From Galbula dea (lineage: Eukaryota; Chordata; Aves; Piciformes; Galbulidae): a stretch of 64,000 nucleotides of DNA. Location of the stretch: positions 62,001-126,000 of the forward strand of contig VWZX01010808.1 in the NCBI GenBank assembly GCA_013399015.1. Direction: 5' to 3'. The notes below the pieces were generated by a model that saw nothing but the letters and a program-made list of their open reading frames with translations, did no database searches and was not told the DNA's origin. The translations under genes were made by a program, and so were the position numbers. This document shows, one piece after another, positions 27,501 to 42,500 of this stretch (position 1 is the stretch's first letter; each line of letters opens with the position of its first letter).

Positions 27501-30500
27501 AGCCAATAAGGTGAGGGGCAAGCTCAAGACTCTTTTTCTCCAACTCCAGGTCTGCCTGACACCCAAATCTGGAATGTCATAGCCTTAGCAACACTAGTTC
27601 CATTGCCCTGAGCAATTTGCTGCTTACTTGGGGGCTCGGGAACAGTGTCTCTGTGCACCACTGGCCTATTGACCTGCATCTTGGTGCTTTTGCTCAGTTT
27701 CATAAACTGGAGTGTAAATCTTGAGCAAGGACAAACTTCTGGCTAAGCTAAAAACTAGTATTTGTGGGTTTTCTTCTAAATTTCAGGAAAACAAAGTTTA
27801 GTTCAAGCACAGAATATGTATGTCCAAAGTAGAGCCAGGAGATTCTTAATTTCCTCAAATGACTCTTTGTATGTAGGTTGGGTTTTTTTAATGGCAATGT
27901 CCAGCAGCAGCATAAAATACTTAGAAGGGGGAAGATAGAAATTGGAAAACAGTCTTTTCTGTTAGAAAGCTGTACTGTATATGAGGACATCATAAATTCC
28001 TGATCTCCTTGCCTAACTTGACAGACACTGTGTCATTTCTGTTTGTAATAATAACCACTTTAAATGTGTGGTCTGCAGAAGAGCATAACTGCTTGCACTG
28101 TAGTGCTGGGAGATGGGTACAGTGAGGGTTTGACTTCTCTTAGAGATAGGGATATATGGGGCAGAATATGAAATAGTGTGTTGAAATTAGTTCAGCTCTA
28201 GTTATTAGTTCCCAAGATAGGAAATTTTGGATATGCAATGTATATAAGGAAGAGTAGCCTGTTAGTTTGTTGGCGTTTTAATCAAAATACTGAAAGCACA
28301 TTTTGTTGAATATATAACTAACAGTTATTTGTTGCTTTGGAGTTTGGAGGACGTATGTTGGAGGATATATGAGGAAAGAGACTTGGGGGTGCTGGTGGAG
28401 GAGAAGCTCAACATGAGCTTCCAGCGTGTGCTTGCAGCCCAGAAGGCCAACTGTATCCTGGGCTGCATCAAGAGAAGTGTGGCCAGCAGGTCGAGGGAAG
28501 TGATTCTCCCCCTCTGCTCCTCTCTCATGAGACCCCACCTGGAATATTGCATCCAGTTCTGGAGCCCCTATTACAAGAGGGATATGGGGGTGCTGGAGTG
28601 AGTCCAGAGAAGGGCCACGAGAATGATCAGAGGACTGGAGCACCTCTCCTAGGAGGACAGACTGGGAGAGTTGGAGTTCTTCAGTCTGGAGAAGAGAAGG
28701 CTCCGAGGAGACCTTATTGTGGCATTCCAGTATCTGAAGGGGGCCTACAAGAAAGCTGGTGAGGGTTGTTTTAGGAGGTTAGGTAGTGATAGGACTAGGG
28801 GAAATGGATATAAACTAGAGGGGGTAGATTTAGATGGGATATTAGGAGGAAGTTCTTCACTGTTCAGGCAGTGAGAAACTGGAACAAGTTGCCCAGAGAG
28901 GTTGTGGAAGCTCCATCCCTGAAAGTTTTTAAAGCCAGGCTGGATGGGGCTCTGGGCAACCAGTCTTAGTGAGAGGTGTCAGGTGCCAGGCAGGGAGGTT
29001 GGAACTAGATGATCTTTAAGGTCCTTTCCAACTCCTGACAATTCTGTGATTCTGCTTGAGTTATCTAAAGGCAAAAGGGATAAAGTGGGGGGGTTTTATC
29101 GTGTGAACTGGAAAAAGGTAGCATTGTCACAATACTTAATCAGGAGTCCCCAAGTTAATTTTGTACATAGTCTTTTAAAGTATAGGAGAGCTCTTTGATA
29201 ATGGTTAATATTGCTGATGCAGTCTTTAAATAGATGGTGTCTGGAACATGTTCACTCTAGGAATTAGTTTTATTGACTTGATTTCAAGTGTATCTGGTTA
29301 AAGGGATCTACCTGCACATTCTTCACACAGTCTGTAATTTTCCCTCATCTCCTGTGGCATAGAAATCCTCAACAGTGCCAAGGTTTGCATTCATATGTTT
29401 TTCTCCTGATCCTCCTCCACCTCTGTGGAGTGGAAAAATCAGCCATCTTCTTAATTTGTTTGATAGCCTCTGCTCTTATCAGTTCAGCTTGCTTAATTTG
29501 CTTGTGCTGTGTTTAGCTTCCAGCTGTTGGTTGTTAATGGGAATTATACAGAAAATTTTTTTCCTATTTTTCCCTCCCCCCATTTTTCTGTCTCTTTTTG
29601 GACTGCAAATGTTTTCAAACTTCTTCCATCATTGCTGCGTAATGGTATTATATTCAAACATTATTTCACAACTTGCCTTGCAGTGCTGAAGATGACCTTA
29701 CGAAGTGCAAGGCAATAGTGGGGAAGGGAACAGACAGTGCTGTCTTTGGACTGGACCAGGACACTCTGGCAAATATATTTGCTTCTGGATTTTTGGGTCC
29801 CTAGCGATCCTAACCTAAAGTCAGAATAATCTCTCAAGTTCTATTATCAGACAGTAGCTCAAAAACATCTGTAAATGTATTCAGGCTGAGACTTAGTAGT
29901 TGATAATTGGATACTGCTGAGAGGTTAGAACAACATTAAAAGTTCAGGAGCTAGACTGTTCTCTAGATAGCTGCACAAAACATTTTGTTCATAAACAGTA
30001 TTTCTAAGCTGATCCCTAGATAAAGGATCCTAGATAAAGCAACTTGGTGTAGCTTTAGTATGGACATACATAAAAGGCAAGTAGGTTTATCTGTGTGAGT
30101 TCAAACAAACAAACCAGCAGATAAACATGTATATTCATTTGTAGCAGAGATGAGTGGTTAAAGCTTCTTATGTTCAAATTGCAAGCATGTGAACTGTATA
30201 CTTCCTCTTTGCTGTACTGCTGTTACTGCTTGCTGCTTCATCTAGGATTTCTACAGATAAACTCTGAGAGGCCCAGGTGGAATTGACTTGAAGCTTGTCA
30301 AGCTCTTGGTATATGCAGTGACTTGCTTCCACAGATGCAGAACTCACAGCAGTGTACATACATGCATCCCTACATGCATCTTCCAGACCTATTGTTCAAA
30401 AGATTTCCTAACAGCAGATTCCTGTTTGAATCCTAGCATCTAAAATGGCTGCTAGGCCTAACAGAGCAACCCAGTTTCAGCTTGAATTTTCTGAAAATAC

Positions 30501-33500
30501 TGCCTTATGTGATTTTTAAAGAAAATGTTTTCTTTAGTTTTGTTCCAAGAGCTGAGAAGGATTGTAAGTAAAAACATGGTTCCCAGTAGATGCTCTCCTG
30601 TACTTGGCAGATTGTTGTCTATTCCTTGATTGACTATATACATGATTAGATAAATAGTGTAGGTAAATCAGGTAACAGGAAATTCTCTACAGACTCCTGG
30701 GGTGCTCTTGCTTAAGACTTAGTACAAGGAGAGCAGACTTCATGCTTGAAGAGTAAAATATCAAAGTAGAAGTAGCAAGGTCTGCACATTAAGGTAGTAA
30801 TAGTGCATGGGCTTTGTGCATATCAGAAGTTGCTGTAGCTTACCAAATTACCTTGCATCAGCAGAAACAGAGTAGCTGTCCTCAGGCATTCCAGGTGAAC
30901 ATAAATCTGTGTCATTTAGCTAAGCTTCACTGGGGTAAAGGTAACTTGCATTATCTTGTATTTGCTAAGTCATGTACAAATAACTGTCAAAGCTTATCCC
31001 ATGCATGGTGACTTGGTCATCTGTTGGGGCCTTTGTAGTATTTTTGAGTTTTTAAGTGGTAGCAGGTTTCTTGGGCATGTCAAGATTCAGCTGAGTAAGA
31101 TTCAACCAGAGTAACTAGGTTTGAATAACCTAGTATCTTGGTACCACGTGTGTTAGCTGATGCACAGTAGGCAAAGGAGATGTGAACAATATCTGAAGCT
31201 TCCTGTTTCTTGGCTAAAGAGAGGAAGTGGGGAGTGCACTCTGAAAGAAGAGATCTGTAATGTTGAGGTCTTGTTAGTTGAGGTCAAACTTTATGCAGTT
31301 CACCAGACTGCATTTTCCTGGAAGTAGGTTCCTCCTCTGGGGAAAAACAGTGAATATAGGCTGAATTCCTGCCTTCCCACAGAATGTTTCAGCACAGCAG
31401 AATCTGTATTCTATCATGTAATGCCTGCATACTGGCTGGTTACATAGGCCTCTTGAAGTGTGTGCTTGCTCTCTGTCCCACCTTGCAATTGTGTAGGCTG
31501 ACAATTGCATAAGCAGAACATGGTGTGGGAAGAAAGTCCATCTCTTGTGCATGCACTCATGCTTCACTTTTGGGGTCCTGCACTGAAGCCTGATTAGGTC
31601 AAAAAGAGCAGGTTTTTTTCAGGCTTTTGGCAGGCTAGAAGCAGCACTAGAGGGAAAGTTCAGAGTCAGAATTGGATTTCATTGGGGATTGTTGTGGTGT
31701 TACTTGCTGCATTTGCATTCATCAAGACTGACTGCTACCAAGAAGTGAAGTTTTAAGTACTGTGAACTTAGCCTATAGGCAGCTTGTGAACTATAGCTTG
31801 ATATTCAGGCTACCTTTGCACTGGTGGCTGGCACCTATCTCTGCTGGCTCTGAGCATTCATTTGCATCAGTTGAAAGGTTAGGGGTCGTGACTGCTGTCT
31901 TGCTTCTGCAAGATTTGCATCCAGGCTTTCTTTTTGCTTTTAGGTAATGTGTGGGGTTGAGGTTTTGTTTGGTTTTGGTAGTGATAGCTTAGGATGGACT
32001 TGTTTCTAAAGCATAAGCAGGTTGAGTTGGGGTTGGTACCGGAAACTGCTTGCCCTACAGGGTTATGATTCTGTCCCTTATCTCTTGCAAGAGTGGCTGA
32101 GACTACCACAAAGCTGAGTCATGCCAGCAACCAACAAGAAGCAGAAATAGCAAACGTCAGTGCTGCAGCCACAGAATGCCACTGGGGTGCTCATTGGTGG
32201 TTTGGAAATAGAAGATGGGAATTAAGCATCTTGGTGCACTTTTCGGGACTGCAAAATGAAGCAGGGTACCTCTTGTGTTTGTCTTATAGATATGGAGGGA
32301 AGAACATTTTGAGGAAGTGTTTGGGAATCGACCTGGTCTAAAACTGTGAACACTATCAGCATTACAGAGGTTAAAAGTAGAATTCTGAAACTAGCCACAA
32401 GTAAGACGAAAGCTGACCTCATTTATGCTTGTAAATATGTGAAGGGTGTGTGTCAGGAGGATGGGGTCAGGCTCTTCTCAGTGAAGCCCAGTGACAGGAC
32501 AAGAGGCAATGGCTGTAAGCTGAAGCACAGGAGGTTCTGTGTGAATGTATGAAGTGTTTTCCCAGTTCAGGTGCCAGAGCACTGGCACAGACTGCCCAGA
32601 GAGGTTGTGGAGTCTCCTTCTCTGGAGGTATTCAAAACCCATCTGGATGCACTTCTGTGTGAGCTGGTCTAGGGAATCCTGCTGTGGCAGGGGAGTTGGA
32701 CTAGATGATCTTTTGAGGTCCCTTCCAACTCCTAATATTCTGTGATTCTGTGAAAGCTGGTATGGTTTCACTGTCTTGCTTGCTGTGTTAAGTGCCCTGT
32801 GTATAGTAAGCACACATTAATGAAGATTATGCTAACTTTTTTGTCTTCCCCAGTGTTACCTATAGGATCAGTAGAATACTGAAGGAAAACTAAACGGATA
32901 AGTCCTTGTGATGTTGATTTATCAATTTGTTTACACAGGGAAATAGTGGGGGTGTTTTGAAAATCAACTTTGGACTTTGCTTCTGAAGACAACCTACCTA
33001 CCAAATCATGTGCTGCTATCATTACTGGGTTTCTGAGAGCGAGAAACAAATCCTGATGCAATATTGGAAAGGATTTAAGCTGTAATAAAGCTTAGAGTAC
33101 GATGAAGTTTCTTCATAATACAGTTCTTAACCTGATCTCTCTGCCTTTCTTTAACAGTGAAGGAGACTGTCTCTGAGAATGATCTGTATGGGAGAATTTT
33201 TATAAACAGAGTTTTCCACATCACTGCAGACAAGATGTTTGAAATCCTTTTCACCAATTCTCACTTCATGCAGAGGTTTCTTAGTTCTAGGAGTATAGTA
33301 GGTAATGCACTCTCTTCCCTTCTGGCCCTGTTGCAAACTGTCCTGAAAACTTCATCCTCTCAGAAATATTAAATAGGGCTAAGTTGAATGTGAAGTTTTT
33401 CCTTGCTTTAGAAGAATATGGAAGCTTTAAGGTTCCACTATGAGAGAGGATATTTAAATCTAGCCTGTTGTTTCTGTAAATCAGTCCCATTTTGGAACGA

Positions 33501-36500
33501 GTCTCATTTCAGTGCACCACAAAACTGCACCTTAATGCCTGAATTTGGGGTAGGCAATTAAGTTGTTGTGTTCTGTGGGATATTTCTGGTTACCTAATGT
33601 CCCAGAAATGGTGAAGTGTGTATGGCTGGCACACAGGCAAAATGATGGCATCCTCCTAAGCTTTAATTTTCTGGATGAGTAAATTTTATTCACTGAGACC
33701 ATAAGAACAAAGAATTAAGTCAAAACAGGGTAGTGTTTATTCAGCGTCAGCTTGGAAGGCAAAGTGGCAAAAGCTTTTGATAATGCTAAGTGAATCTATG
33801 CAACTTTAAGCAGATGAGAAGTTATTTAACTGCTTACTTTTCTCCCCACTGTCAAGTATTTTTCAATAGAATCAAATTCAGCTACCTAGTGCCTCACCTT
33901 TGTTCCTCAGTGAACTACAATTTTCCCTAGTCCTGCGAAAAACCACAGTCATTTAGAATCAGTTTTCTGTCTCTCTTCACATCACTGTTCTTAAACTAAA
34001 ATATGAAAGGGCAGAGATAATTTTAGGTAATCTGCATGTGAGATTTTTGCATAATTTCTCATCTAGATGCTGTATCAACCCCTTGGAATAGAGACTCCAG
34101 TGGCAATCAGTTGAGGACTTTGACATACACTGTAACAATTAACAATCCACTTTGTGGGAAGTTCACAACTGCAACTGAAAAGCAGGTACGAACAGTCAAG
34201 GAGGATCTTAAAATGTATATAAGTATCTGACGGGAGGGTGCAAAGAAGAGCTAGGCCTTCACCACCAAAGGCTGCATCTTTTAGTGATGCCTAGTGACAG
34301 GACCAGAAGCAATGGGCATGAAATTTGAGCACAGGTGATTCCCTTTGAACATCAGGAAATACTTTTTTACTGTGAGGGACCGATGGAACAGGTTGTCCAG
34401 AGGTTGTGGTGTCTTCTTCCTTGGACATATTGGAAACCCATCTGGACATAAGCTTGAGCAACCAGCTCTAGAAGGCCCACCTGAGCAAAGTTGTTGGGCA
34501 AGATGACCACCAGAGGTGCCTTCCAATCTGAACCATTCTGTAATCCTGTTTTGGGAAAGGTCTCATAGGTCATTCTTAAAAAGAGCTGTGGTCATGAGTC
34601 AGTGGCCAGCCTTGCATCTACTGCTTGAAAAGGCTGTGGGGAAGTACTGCTGCTGCCTATGCTGGCTCTAGCAGGAGGCATCTTCTCCTTCCCCACCCCA
34701 TCTATACTTACCATTGTTAATTGGCTTTTATTGTGGCTGTTCAGGCTTTCTCCTTCCTCTGGTTCACTTCGGCTAGATTAATCAAATCCAAGGCTTTCAA
34801 GCCAAAATAAAACATTCTAGTAAATCAGGTACAATGAATATATCTTACTTTTATTTTCTTTTTATGGTAGATACTGCATAAGCAGAGCCAGAAAGGTCAC
34901 TCTTACCAGGTGGATGCTGAGATCCTGACCCATGATGTCCCCTACCATGACTATTTCTACACTGTGAACAGATACTGCATCAGCCGCACATCCAGTCACA
35001 AGTGTCGGTTACGGTGAGCGTGAGTCAGGGGCACAGTGGGAGGGGAGAAGCGAAAGGCATTTATGTTATGGCTTGATGAAGTGTGCTTATCAAAAGATCT
35101 GCCAACAGCAGCTCAGGGGGTCAGCTTCTCTTGAAGTTGTGAAAAATAAGATTGATTTATCACTTCTCACATGTGTGCTATATTTGGATCTCATTAATTC
35201 AATGAGAAACCAACTCTGACTTGGAGATACAGAACTTGAAGACTGAACTGGGTTCTGACTAGCTTTGCATTTTTGAGGGTAGCTGTGTGAGTAAGATAAA
35301 TTGGAACTACCTGACTTAGTACCTGAGAAGTTTTATCATAGGGTTTCCCAGATATCCTTGCTAAAGGTCTGCAGAGGAGGATGGTTTCACAGGAAGGTGT
35401 AGGGAAGATGTAACATACCTACTTTCACAAGGAGGGTACTCAAGTCAGATTTCCTTATTAACCTCTGCATAGATAGAGGAGTCTTAAAATACATTCCCCT
35501 TTCCTCTCACATTTGTTGAAAATGTCTGAAGCCATCAACTTCCATGATCAGTGCATTTGTGTGACTTTCTGACTGTGTAATCCTTGGTAGTTTTTGTGTT
35601 CTCTTAAAGATCTTTTATCTCTAATAGTACCCAGGAAAGGTAAGCAAGCCTGGATTTTATTCTGGTTTATCTCAGGCTGCAAAAGTGCTGAAGACTCCCT
35701 TTCTACTGGGAGGAGAAGGGAAGAACAACTGTTCTGGATGATTTATTTTTTTATATAGTGAGTCATTCTCCCTCTTTTGAGGTCTATATTTGTTTTATCC
35801 GAGACATGTGGCAACCATAGGGTAAAAGCAAAAAAACTAGCTTTCAGTATGGTGCACTGAGCATATAGAACAGAAGGTGCATGATGGTGCTAGAGCTGGC
35901 TTTATTCTACTGTGTTTAAAATGGCTGAAAAAAATCTATTTGAAAGATACTGGCTTGTTAGCCTAGAAACACAATGAGCTTACATTGATTTGGATGGTTA
36001 TTTGAAAATGCTGAAAAATACGTATTCTAGGATGGTTAGTGTTCTTGACTTAAGCAAAAAATCACAGGCTATCCTTTTGTCCTTTAGGATTAATTCAGTA
36101 GTTAGAAGCAATGCTCTGACAGATTCTACCCCATTTCATTTCTCTTCTGGAAGCATTATTGATTAGCTTGACCTAGGGAATGCAAGGCAGGAATGTCACT
36201 TTCTCTCTGTCATGCTTATGGAAAGAAAGATTTTAATGTCTGTCTGCTCAGGGTAGGATCTGAGCACTTGGTACATGGGTGGTGATAATGAATTTCACCT
36301 GTTGCCATTGCAGTGCCCATGTAATACATCATCTGTGCATATGCAGAGTAAAAAGCAGGACTTAATGATCTGAAAACCTGAAGCCTATTTTAAGTGTATG
36401 TTAAAATGAGAATGCTTCACAGTAGTTTTCTACTTATCTGAGTCTGAAGGAAAACACTTAAAAATGTTTCTTATAATTTAGATTTTCAGATCTCCTTAGG

Positions 36501-39500
36501 CTTTAGCTAGATGCATTGGTTTTGCTTCTGTCTGTCTCTTGCCTTGCTTCAGTCTAAATGCTGCCCAGGTGGAAAGCCCAGGCAGCTCTAGTTGGTAATT
36601 TCAGATTATGGACAGTATAGAGGCCTCCTTATAAGAGATTATTGCTGTCACTGTGCTACCTAGAAAAGCAGTCTTTCACTATTGCATTCTGCTTGTTAGG
36701 GTGTCTGCAGAAGTGAAGTACAGAAAACAGCCCTGGGGTCTCGTCAAGTCTGTAATTGAGAAGAATACCTGGGGAGGAATACAGGAAAACTTCAAACAAC
36801 TTGGTGAGGCATTTTCTTCTTTGTGCTGGAGTAAGGATGCTCTCTTTCCTATGTGTCCTTTTATGTCTGTCAAACTTGATTCCTGAAAGAATGGTTTGAA
36901 AAGAAGGCAGCACCAAAGGAATCTGGGACTCCTGTCACCAATATATCTGCCAATTCGAGGATATGAGAGAAGCCTTGGAGCTTAATGCTAACAAGGAGCT
37001 CTGGTATAGCCTTGTCATAATTGCTTTCTGAAGGAAACATGAGGAGCAGCAGGAAAGCTGTTACACTCAACTGCATGTGCCTATCTTTAAGTATTTCCTT
37101 GATTGTGAGTATGAGAAGAGAAGTAGTGGGACTTGGCAGGCTCCCTGGCTATGTCTGGTAACAGTCTGGCTAGTCACAGCTTCAGACTCAGTCTAACACA
37201 GTTCCTAGTTTCAGTCTGTGTCTTGAAGTGCTCCTCCAGCTGCTGTCCAACATACCAATAATCCTGCATAGGCTGAGTGTACACCATATCTGAAAAGTGA
37301 ACTAAATGTCCTCTAGCAAATAGGACAGGTGGTACAGGTCAAGGTGTAGTTTATGGTCAATTATCTGCTTGAAGTTCCTTCACTAGAAGGTGCACTTCCT
37401 CCTCTCACTGCCAGCTTCTGCATCTTACAATTTAAGTCTTCAGTATTAGGTTTTGCTTTTGAAAGGAAAGTAACCTTTTGAAAACTAACTAACCTTATTT
37501 TATTTCCACTGCAGAATCAGATCTCCTACTGGAGGAATATGCAATTAATCAGTCTATAGAAGACTCTGGAAAGTTAGTTGCCCTGAGGAGAAGGCGACGC
37601 ACTTTACACCGGGGCCTGGCAGAATCGCTGCCCAAACGCTCTTCCCAGCACTCCTCTGGGGACATGAGAGTGGAGGCCCAGGGTGGCATAATAGGTAGGA
37701 AATTTCATATGAAGTGTTTGTCAAAAGGTATGTTCAAGAAGCTTAACTCCTAAAAAAGTGCAAGAGTAACAGTTGCATGTGTGTTACTCTCATTGTCTCT
37801 GTCTAATTGGTGTGATTTCAAATGCTTTGGTGTGTTCCAGTTTGCATAAAATAGATTTAGAGCATGCATAGCATCACTCTTGTGATGAGTCTCTCAGGAA
37901 ATCAAACCTAATCCACCTTCTCTTTTTAAAACAAAACAAAAACCAACCAAAACCAAAAATGCTGCACTGTACCTACATAAGATTGAAAGTGAGATGGGAC
38001 AGGAAGAAATTTAACCTGACTTTTTGTCAAGTTTATGAAAAAATGCTTTATTTCTTCAAATAACTGCACATGCAAGTCATGAGTTGTTTAACCTTTTTCA
38101 CTCACCTCTTGGCCATGTTGTCTTGGCTTTGTTTTTTTTGTTATTGGTTGGTTTGTTTGTTTGGGTTTTTTATCTTAAGGAGTCTGTTTCTCATCTGTAT
38201 TTTCTGGGTCACAGAAGCATTTCTTGCTGTTCTACTGCCCCTAGGCATGACAGACATGGCCACTAACATATACAATATTACCTACACCTTCAAACATGAA
38301 GAACAGTTGTGCACTAACATATACCAGAGAATAGTAGATTTCATGACACAAGCTGAATTGCAAACACTGAAGTAGGAGCAAGCACTAGTGCCCTTTCCTA
38401 AAGGGGAGGCAATGCTGAGTATATACCCTTTGTCCAGGGCAGGAAGTGTGAATGTAAGGAACTGTTTAAGGAGAGCAGGTGTTCATATTTAAAGATCAGC
38501 CTGCTCACAGTGGTGGGTGACTGCTGCTCAGTTTGGTGAGGACATGGACTTTCTCTTCCTCACAGTGTGTTGTCCCTGTTTCCTGATGACTAGCAGATGC
38601 CCTTTTAAAAAGCTGTCTTTAGGCCAATATATAAACCAAGCCAGTAAGGACAGAACAAGTTACAGGAGAACTTGATTTGACACTGATTGTCAGAAAGATT
38701 CATGTGGGCAGGAGAACAAGCAGAAGAGAGCCACTTTGCAGCCTGTCTCTGCTCCTGTGTTAGTAGCCATGTATGTGCTGAATGAGCATTGGTAGTGGAT
38801 GGACTGTAGCCTTCCCAGGCCATCTAGGTTTCATGTGAACACACCCCAGCACTGTGTTGTCTCCATAGGGGAAATCCTGCTCCTGATGGAAGAGCCTGAC
38901 TGTCTAGCTAACTTGTCTGAGGTAACTGCAAAAAATGTCTTGGTGAATGTTGGAGATGATCCTGTGCACCCATATGATCTGTTATTTTTTTTTCCCCATC
39001 AGAAGCTGCTGAGCTATTCTGTGTGAAACGCTGGGCACTGACATGTATCTGCAGGCATCCTTTAGGAATGTTCTTCAGTACTTTTTAACCTATTTCTCTT
39101 CCATGCCCTACAGGAAGGAAAAGAGATGCTGTAAGTAGGACCACCACCATCATTATAGTAATGAGTGTCTTGTAAGTATTCACTTGCATTAAAATGTGGC
39201 TTGACTTGAGCTTATCTTGGTTTTTCTTTGTCTATACCTCACTTACATGTTAACATTGCGTGTAGCATGACAGATCCTAACCTAATATGAATGGAGCACT
39301 TGGATATAGGAAGGGAATGGATTGACTTAAGAAGTGACACAGGGAAGGGAAATGCTGACTTGCCAAACTAGTCTACCTTGCAGGTTTAATTAGGTTTGTT
39401 CCTATTACAAAAGACTAGAAATTACTCATTCCTAGTTTTAAAAGTACCAAGAGACACTTGACCAAGAGTCATTCCTGTTAGTTGCTATTACACACCTTAT

Positions 39501-42500
39501 TGCTAACTGCTAAGAATTGTTTGGATAGATCTTTACTTTTGATGTTGTGCTGCCCCACATCTATTTTTCCTTCCTGAAGAATTCTCTTTTCTTAGCTGTT
39601 TTTAGCCATGAACTTGTTTCTGTAGCACTGCAACTGAAATTGTTACAGAAGTTGACTTTTGTTCTCTCTACAGTTTGCTGCTCTTGGTCTTGCTGAATAT
39701 AACACTATTTCTCAAGCTGTCAAAGATAGAGCATGCAGCTCAGTCTCTCTATCATGTCCAGCTTCAGGAAGAAAGCTCTTTGAAGTAAGTTGAATTCAAA
39801 AACTTTGAATTCTTTCTTTCTTGGCTTATGTGAGAATCTGATCTAAAAAAATAACTTTTGAAGAAGGAAATTTCATAGCTTTTCAAAAGCTGCTGGGGCT
39901 TGTTGCTTTTCTGTGGTCTTTGCTGATATCTGATGACATGTCGGGAGGATGGGGTCAGGCTCTTCTCAGTGAAGCCAGTGACAGGACAAGAGGCAATGGC
40001 TGTAAGCTGAAGCATAGGAGATTCTGTGTGAATACACAAAAGAATTTTTTCCCAGTTCAGGTGCCAGAGCACTGGCACAGACTGCCCAGAGAGGTTGTGG
40101 AGTCTCCTTCTCTGGAGGTATTCAAAACCCATCTGGATGCACTTCTGTGTGAGCTGGTCTAGGGAATCCTGCTGTGGCAGGGGAGTTGGACTAGATGATC
40201 TTTTGAGGTCCCTTCCAACTCCTAATATTCTGTGATTCTGTGATCTTGCAGTAATAAACTTCTCCTTTGAAAAGCTGGGTTTTGGGGGGAGGGTTAATCT
40301 TAGCTTGCATTTATCACCCTGCTGTGACTCATCTTCCCTGAATATCATTGTGCTGATCACAGAACCAAAGTGTTCACTTTGTGCTGTGTGAACCACAAGA
40401 GACATGATCTCAAATGTAGAGTTAAGGATCTTTTTAGCCTCTTTTTGTGAGTTTCCTGCTAAATCTTTTCTCCCCATCAAACTTCCATGTTAGGTGTCTT
40501 TTCTATTCAGATACATGGAAGAGACTCAGATGTTGCTTTCTCTCTTGAATATGGTGTTGGCAAACAAGTTAAAAACCATAGCCTGATCTTGAGTATGGAA
40601 ATGGTGTGGTGAACTCCCATAGTGATCATCTCAGAGCTGATTAGAGCAACTTTCTTCATAAGGAAGATCTTGCTCTGTGAAGTGTGATAACTTGCATGGT
40701 AGACATAATGCAGGCACATTTGTTTTTCCTAGCTGTTGTCTGTATACAAAGGTCTGAGGAAGTATCCTTCAAGGCAACAGGGATTGAAATTCAACTGCAG
40801 ACAACTTTTGATGTGGCTTTTGGAAAAGGGTTCTTTTAGCAATGGCAGAGCAATGGTGGTTGAGAGCAGTTGCTTTTAGAAAGGCATGGAGGTGTTTGAT
40901 TCTGATGTAATCTTAATCTCTTTCAGTATATCCCCAGAAATAGTATCCAAAGAGGAGATCCCTCAGTATGATAAGGAACAGGTTAAACATGTGAAGGGGG
41001 TTCTAAGAGACTCAATTGAAATGCTTGAGCAGGTAGGTCTGCCAATCTGTCTTCCTGGTGATGTTTCTCAACAACTCAGGTTTTCTCCTTTATGCCATTA
41101 TAACTTGTTTGATGTGTTCAAGTGCTAACTAATCTTTTCATGACTCGACCTATTTTGTCCTAGGCTTGAATTTGGTACATAGACAATGCTCGTGTTCCTT
41201 ATGTTTTGGGTTGGGTTTTGTTTTTTTGGACTAAGATTAAATATTCCTGTCAATTTTCTTAAACTTCTCAAGTACCTGTTTTGATGAGATGTGTTCATGC
41301 AGTTCTGAATCATGACAAAACAGACTGAAGTAATTAAAAACAGATCCTCTTTGCTAAGAAGACTCAAAACATAAGTATTTGCTCACTTCCTTACGGGGTT
41401 TCTTTATTCAAGTTTATCCTGGCCTTTGCTCCCCACTAATCTTCTAGATGTTGGTGAGAGCTGCTTTTGGCCTTGGTATCAAAGGGCCACCTAAATTTCT
41501 AGTGACAAATAAATTCTAGGGACTGTGTTTCTGAGAGAGGATCCATGGCTATGGAGTTAGCCTGCCTTCTCAGTAACTTACACATCCAGGCACTTAGATG
41601 CTGTAAGTGCTATATAAAAAAAATGAAGCTGTTGAATTCTGTTGTCTCCCTGATCCTGAAATCCAGGACTGGTAAACCTTTAAGCTGAAATTTCAGTAAG
41701 TGAAGGGCAGAAAATTCATAGGTGGTTTTTTTTGTTTTTTTTTTTTTTTTACTTACAGCCTATAAATGTTCTGATTTTAAGTTCTTTTATTGAAGCTAAA
41801 AATGTGACAGAAGAAATTATTAGATTAGGAAAGCTGTGGGGGAGTTCACATGTACCTTTATCCATCACTGGTTTGCTCTGTGCTCTCCCACGCACTAAAG
41901 GAGGGTAGAGAAGAAGCCATTTTTTTATAGTCTTTGTTCAGAGGTGTATCTGCACACAGAATTGCTCTTAATCTGTTAACCATTTTGGTCATAGCTTGGA
42001 AAAGCTTCTGACTGCTGGAAGTATCACTGTGGAAATCAATTTCCTCATTTCCATGCCCTTTTCATTTTCTCTGCTTACTACTGAAACAATTCCTAAAATT
42101 CCTAATTGTAGATCCAAAAAAACCCACGATAACAAAACCCAGCCAACAAACAAGCAAAACCCACCAAAAACGCCACTTAGAGTGAGAATTCAACCACCAT
42201 TTTCATCCTAAATAACACTTTTGTCTGGAAGTCATGACACATCTTGGTGCCTGTTACCATGTGCTCGAGGGTTGTCAATCTAACACCTTTGGTGCACCAA
42301 AGTGCACTGAAAAGGACAGGTACTTAAAAGAAAATTCCTGCTTTGATGCCATATTCCTTAGAGCATTTGCTGTGAACATTAACTGTGACTAAAATGAGCG
42401 GGGTGGGTTATCTTCTGAACTGTTGTCTGGTGAGATGTTAAGACTATATCATACTGTACTGTAAGTCATTATAAACTGTACAGAATGTAGCTGTTGGGAC

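Larger units (their letters stand above)
25338..33157 (+). other. GRAMD1C: GRAMD1C largest intron
   Basis: 7.8 kb of non-coding sequence carrying two CR1 copies (28362-29054 and 32416-32753). The flanking exons join in phase (DSEE|V|KETVSEND), so no coding exon need be missing. Open frames here, including 26026-26354 and 29375-29718, show no family similarity I recognise. Confidence 0.8.

Noticed and set aside
39764..40480. 238-codon open frame on the minus strand in GRAMD1C
   Set aside because: It is antisense to a GRAMD1C exon end and the young CR1 copy; a near copy of its middle appears antisense to the other CR1 at 32.5 kb, so it is repeat shadow.
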